Assembly (NCBI GenBank): GCA_019745505.1
Contig: JAIETE010000177.1
Coordinates: 1 to 37,212 of the forward strand
Source of the DNA: Candidatus Obscuribacterales bacterium
GTDB lineage: Bacteria; Cyanobacteriota; Vampirovibrionia; Obscuribacterales; Obscuribacteraceae
Reading direction: 5' to 3'
DNA: 37,212 nt
Of the stretch, positions 33,696-37,212 are shown in pieces. The notes beneath the pieces are model-generated. The model did no database searches. It was not told the DNA's origin and saw only the letters and a list, made by a program, of their open reading frames with translations. The position numbers and the translations under genes were made by a program. The stretch's first letter is position 1. Every line of letters starts with the position of its first letter.

Positions 33696-36371
33696 ATGAC
33701 CAAGCGAAACGTTACGAAAGCGGAAGTACAGCCGCTTTATACTAGCCTCCCGGAGAAATACCGGCTGGCACGCGAGAGATTCGGACGCCCGCTCACGCTG
33801 GCTGAAAAGATTCTCTCCGCTCACCTTGACCGCTGGAACGAGGGCGAACAGTACCCCGTCCGCGGTAAATCGCAGGTTTTCCTCCGTCCCGATCGGGTCG
33901 CACTGCAAGATGCAACGGCGCAGATGGCGCTCTTGCAGTTCATGCAGGCTGACCTCGACAAGGTCTACGTGCCGACTACCGTGCACTGCGACCACCTCAT
34001 CCAGGCTCGAGTCGGTGCCAAGCTTGACTTGCTCAACGCGCTCGACACCAACTCGGAAGTCTACGATTTCCTCAAGTCGGCTAGTACCAAATACGGTATC
34101 GGCTTCTGGAAACCAGGCTCCGGCATCATCCACCAGGTGGTGCTGGAAAACTACGCTCACCCCGGCTGCTTGATGATTGGCACCGACTCGCATACTCCCA
34201 ATGCGGGCGGTTTGGGCATGCTGGCAATCGGTGTCGGTGGCGCTGACGCTACCTTCACGATGGCCGGCGAACCGTGGGGTCTGCGCTGGCCGAAGCTGAT
34301 TGGCGTGAAGCTGACTGGCTCTCTCAACGGCTGGGCAGCTCCGAAGGATATCATCCTCAAGCTCGCCGGAATTCTCACTGTCGAAGGCGGCACCGGAGCA
34401 ATCGTCGAGTACTTCGGTCCGGGCGCGCGTTCCATCAGCGCCACCGGCAAGGCGACCATCACGAATATGGGCGCTGAGCTTGGTGCGACGACTTCGGTCT
34501 TCCCGCTCGACGACCACATTCTCGACTATCTGCGGCTGACCGGTCGCGGCGAAATCGCGGACATTGCCGACGCGTCGAAGCAGTATCTGACTGCCGATGC
34601 AGAAGTCGAGGCGGAACCGGAGAAGTACTTCGATCAGGTCATCGAGATCGATCTCGATACGCTGGAGCCGCATATCGTCGGACCTCACACGCCAGACCTG
34701 GCGCGCCCGCTCTCGGTGTTCAAAGCCGAAGTGGCCGCCAAGGGTTATCCCGCCAATCTGCGCTACGCGCTCATTGGCAGCTGCACCAACTCCAGCTACG
34801 AGGACATGAGCCGCGCTGCCGCAGTTGCGAAGCAAGCTGCCGAGAAGGGCTTGAAAGCGCCGGTCGGCTTCATGGTGACGCCTGGTTCCGAGCAGGTTCA
34901 CCAGACCATCAACCGCGACGGACAGATGGCCGACTTGCAGTCGGTGGGCGCCAATGTGCTCGCCAACGCATGCGGTCCCTGCATCGGTCAGTGGAAGCGC
35001 GATGACATCAAGGAAGGCGAGCGCAACTCGATCATCACTTCCTTCAACCGCAACTTCCCACGGCGCAACGACGGCAACGCCGAGACACTGGCTTTCATCG
35101 CCAGTCCGGAAATTGTCACTGCTTTCGCGCTAGCCGGAACGCTCGACTTCAACCCGCTTGAAGACGAGTTGACCGCCGCCGACGGCAGCAAGTTCAAGCT
35201 GGCTCCCCCGCCGCAGTGCGGATTGCCGGTCAATGGTTTCAGCAATATCAGCGACGCCGACCTCGGCTACGTCGATGCTGAAGCTGGACGGGCTGCGGGT
35301 CCTGTCGCCATCGCCATCAGCGATAAGAGCGACCGCCTGCAGATTCTCAATCCTTTCCCGCGCTGGGACGGCGAGAACACTTTCGATGCGTTGCCCGTGC
35401 TGCTCAAGGCTCAGGGCAAGTGCACGACCGACCACATCTCGCCGGCCGGACCGTGGCTGAAATACCGCGGTCACCTCGATCGCATCTCGGACAACATGTT
35501 CCTGGGTGCCAACAACGCCTTTGCTGAAAAACCCGGCATGGGCAAAAACATCAACACGGCGACTGTCGGCAAGCTGTCGGACATCGCTCGTGAGTACAAG
35601 AAGCAGGGCTTGGGCTGGGTTGTGATCGGCGACCAGAACTACGGTGAAGGTTCCAGCCGCGAACACGCAGCCATGTCGCCTCGCTTCCTCGGCTGCAAGG
35701 TCGTGATTGCACGCAGCTTTGCGCGCATTCACGAAACCAACCTCAAGCAGCAGGGTGTGCTTCCGCTGACGTTCTCCGACCCGGCGCATTACGATCTAAT
35801 CCGCCGAGCGGACGATCGCATCAGCGTGCATGGGCTGAAGGACCTGGCTGTCGGCAAGCCTGTGAAGGTGTACATCATCCACTCGGATGAAGTCACGGAC
35901 GAGTTGACCGCCAACCACACGCTCACTGAAGAGCAGATTGCCGTCTTCAAGGCCGGCTCCGCTCTCAACCATGTCGGCGACAGGCGCAAGCAAGAGGCAG
36001 CGAAACACAACAATTCGGCCGGCAACACCTCGCAGCCGGACGCAAACGGAGGTTCCCCTCCCGCCAAGCGAAACCCCAACTGCAAGTGCAAGCGCTGCGC
36101 TTGCGGCGACAAGAAGGGTGCAGGTGATAAGTCGGGCGGTGCAGGCGATAAGTCGGGCGGCACATGCGGCGACAAGCCCCACGACGACAAAGCCGGCCGC
36201 GATACCACCAATGGTGTCGCTCCTGCGGGAGGCAACGGCAATACAGGCATCGGCAATACCGGCATCACAAATAACGGCAAGCTCGGCAGACCGGTCGAAG
36301 ATCGCCCGAGCCCGGTGCGCAATCAGTCTCTGCTCGCTCGCTTCTGGCGCTGGCTGACCAGCTGGTTCTAA
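33696..36371 (+). CDS. acn: aconitate hydratase, mitochondrial type, with C-terminal extension
   Basis: This 891-aa enzyme would isomerise citrate to isocitrate through cis-aconitate in the TCA cycle. The 4Fe-4S ligands Cys363 (GSCTNSS), Cys426 and Cys429 (ACGPCIG) are present, as are the swivel-domain blocks KCTTDHISPAGPWLKYRGHL and GSSREHAA. The sequence is of the mitochondrial-aconitase type, which is normally about 755-780 aa. Residues from about 760 to 891 are extra: a Cys cluster (CKCKRCACG, about 794-802), AGDKSGG repeats, Gly/Asn repeats and a last amphipathic aromatic helix (SLLARFWRWLTSWF). GAGGTGG is six bases before the ATG. Malate dehydrogenase follows 169 bases later. Confidence 0.94.
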   Translation: MTKRNVTKAEVQPLYTSLPEKYRLARERFGRPLTLAEKILSAHLDRWNEGEQYPVRGKSQVFLRPDRVALQDATAQMALLQFMQADLDKVYVPTTVHCDHLIQARVGAKLDLLNALDTNSEVYDFLKSASTKYGIGFWKPGSGIIHQVVLENYAHPGCLMIGTDSHTPNAGGLGMLAIGVGGADATFTMAGEPWGLRWPKLIGVKLTGSLNGWAAPKDIILKLAGILTVEGGTGAIVEYFGPGARSISATGKATITNMGAELGATTSVFPLDDHILDYLRLTGRGEIADIADASKQYLTADAEVEAEPEKYFDQVIEIDLDTLEPHIVGPHTPDLARPLSVFKAEVAAKGYPANLRYALIGSCTNSSYEDMSRAAAVAKQAAEKGLKAPVGFMVTPGSEQVHQTINRDGQMADLQSVGANVLANACGPCIGQWKRDDIKEGERNSIITSFNRNFPRRNDGNAETLAFIASPEIVTAFALAGTLDFNPLEDELTAADGSKFKLAPPPQCGLPVNGFSNISDADLGYVDAEAGRAAGPVAIAISDKSDRLQILNPFPRWDGENTFDALPVLLKAQGKCTTDHISPAGPWLKYRGHLDRISDNMFLGANNAFAEKPGMGKNINTATVGKLSDIAREYKKQGLGWVVIGDQNYGEGSSREHAAMSPRFLGCKVVIARSFARIHETNLKQQGVLPLTFSDPAHYDLIRRADDRISVHGLKDLAVGKPVKVYIIHSDEVTDELTANHTLTEEQIAVFKAGSALNHVGDRRKQEAAKHNNSAGNTSQPDANGGSPPAKRNPNCKCKRCACGDKKGAGDKSGGAGDKSGGTCGDKPHDDKAGRDTTNGVAPAGGNGNTGIGNTGITNNGKLGRPVEDRPSPVRNQSLLARFWRWLTSWF

Positions 36372-36540
36372 TCCGAATACAGTCTCGGACACAGGCGCTG
36401 CAATTTCGCAGCGTCTGTGTTCTTCTGCAAATTCATTCGAAGCGGGCAACGCTCGTCGTCGCCCCGGCAAAAGGGCGCATGCAATGCGTCCCCAGCCCTG
36501 GGGCGGAACCAAGCCCCAAGCTCTCCAACGGAGAAATTCC

Positions 36541-37212
36541 ATGACAAAAGTTTCAATCATCGGAGGTGCCGGCAACGTCGGTGCCACCGTCGCACAGTAC
36601 CTGGCGACAAAGAACCTATGCGATGTCGTCATGCTCGACATCAACGAGGGAGCCGCCAAAGGCAAGGCGCTCGACCTCACGCAGGCAGTCGCTCTCACCG
36701 GCGGCAGCGCCAAAATCAAAGGCACGTCCGATTACAAGGACACCGCCAATTCGCAGGTCATCGTCATTACCGCCGGCAGCCCGCGCAAGCCGGGCATGTC
36801 GCGTGACGACCTGCTCAAGATCAATGCCAATATCGTCGCAACCGCTGCTCGCCAATCGCACCGCTATTCTCCCAACGCCATCTTCGTCGTCGTGTCCAAC
36901 CCGCTGGACGTGATGACCTATCTGGTCTGGAAAGAGACCGGCGTGTCAACGAGCCGCGTCATCGGCATGGCCGGCGTTCTGGACAGCGCACGCTTCCAGT
37001 CATTCATCGCCGACGAGCTGAAGGTTTCCCCCGAGGACATCCGCGCCATGGTGCTGGGTGGACACGGCGATCTGATGGTGCCGCTGCCGCGTTTCAGCAC
37101 GGTCAACGGCGTTCCGGTCACCGAACTGATCACCCCCAAGCGCCTTGCAGCCATGAGCAAGCGCACCGCCAACGGTGGCGCCGAAATCGTCGAGCTGCTC
37201 AAGACCGGCAGC
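36541..37212 (+). CDS. mdh: malate dehydrogenase, LDH-like type, cut by window end
   Basis: The first 224 codons of an NAD-dependent malate dehydrogenase, which interconverts malate and oxaloacetate, run off the window (about 310 aa expected). The Rossmann motif GGAGNVG is at 8-14. Arg82 and Arg88 in PRKPGMSRDDL give malate specificity over lactate. Asp148 and Arg151 (VLDSAR) and catalytic His175 (GGHGD) are present. GGAGA lies six bases before the ATG. Its place after aconitase suggests shared TCA-cycle expression, though a 169-base gap separates them. Confidence 0.94.
   Translation, partial: MTKVSIIGGAGNVGATVAQYLATKNLCDVVMLDINEGAAKGKALDLTQAVALTGGSAKIKGTSDYKDTANSQVIVITAGSPRKPGMSRDDLLKINANIVATAARQSHRYSPNAIFVVVSNPLDVMTYLVWKETGVSTSRVIGMAGVLDSARFQSFIADELKVSPEDIRAMVLGGHGDLMVPLPRFSTVNGVPVTELITPKRLAAMSKRTANGGAEIVELLKTGS

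Noticed and set aside
33434..33703. 89-aa minus-strand open frame before aconitase
   Set aside because: Composition is irregular, its start overlaps the aconitase start region, and no motif is seen.
33627..34901. 424-aa open frame antisense to aconitase
   Set aside because: It mirrors the codon bias of the well-supported aconitase gene and has no domain or ribosome site.
35796..36725. 309-aa minus-strand open frame across the aconitase end and mdh start
   Set aside because: It overlaps two solid genes; its hydrophobic Ala-rich content follows from their reverse complement.

Overview
The window reads as a bacterial chromosome segment with dense genes on both strands, clear Shine-Dalgarno sites (GGAGG or AGGAG types), and occasional GTG or TTG starts. 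No rRNA, tRNA, CRISPR array, transposase or phage structural gene was seen. The mix of a DUF4388 protein, a MEDS sensor, PspC and TPM membrane proteins, a mitochondrial-type aconitase and an LDH-like malate dehydrogenase would fit an environmental bacterium such as a non-photosynthetic cyanobacterial relative (Vampirovibrionia / Obscuribacter-like). That placement is inference from gene content only.

Positions 1-9000 are mixed housekeeping and signalling: a DUF4388 protein with a degenerate GGDEF domain and a Pro/Gln repeat tail, ribokinase, a PAS histidine kinase, three unrecognised proteins, a MEDS-domain sensor behind a palindromic promoter, and a HAD hydrolase. Positions 9000-17500 form a large divergent block. 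On the minus strand are glycerol-3-phosphate dehydrogenase, a 73-aa membrane protein, a divergent ClpP, a membrane protein and a PspC protein. On the plus strand are a Cu(I) P1B-type ATPase with two YHS domains, two small membrane proteins and a second PspC protein.

Positions 17600-25000 hold a histone-deacetylase-fold enzyme, a two-gene TPM / GRDP-like operon, and a three-gene set ending in a ClpX-like unfoldase. In that unfoldase a TPR-like region replaces the zinc-binding domain, the ClpP-docking IGF motif is kept, and the RKH pore loop appears lost. An HSDL2-like SDR follows. Positions 25800-29700 contain two paralogous small HExxH proteins, each followed by single-pass membrane proteins with helical tails, plus a thioredoxin-fold protein with a displaced CxxC. 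A third, secreted HExxH protein lies at 30210-31748. The recurrence of Clp-type, metalloprotease-like and small membrane proteins suggests an accessory protein-quality or envelope-stress region. This is the best candidate for an undescribed system here.

Positions 29700-33700 are more AT-rich and look more mobile: alternative hairpins, a 10-bp tandem repeat with 40-bp higher-order periodicity, a VapBC toxin-antitoxin pair and an orphan secreted protein. The window ends with aconitase, which has an unusual Cys/Gly-rich and Trp-rich C-terminal extension of about 130 residues, followed by malate dehydrogenase cut by the window edge. These two are neighbouring TCA-cycle genes.

Convergent gene ends are separated by pairs of opposed terminators. 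Three of these junctions, and one further intergenic region, carry a related AT-rich motif with no assigned function.
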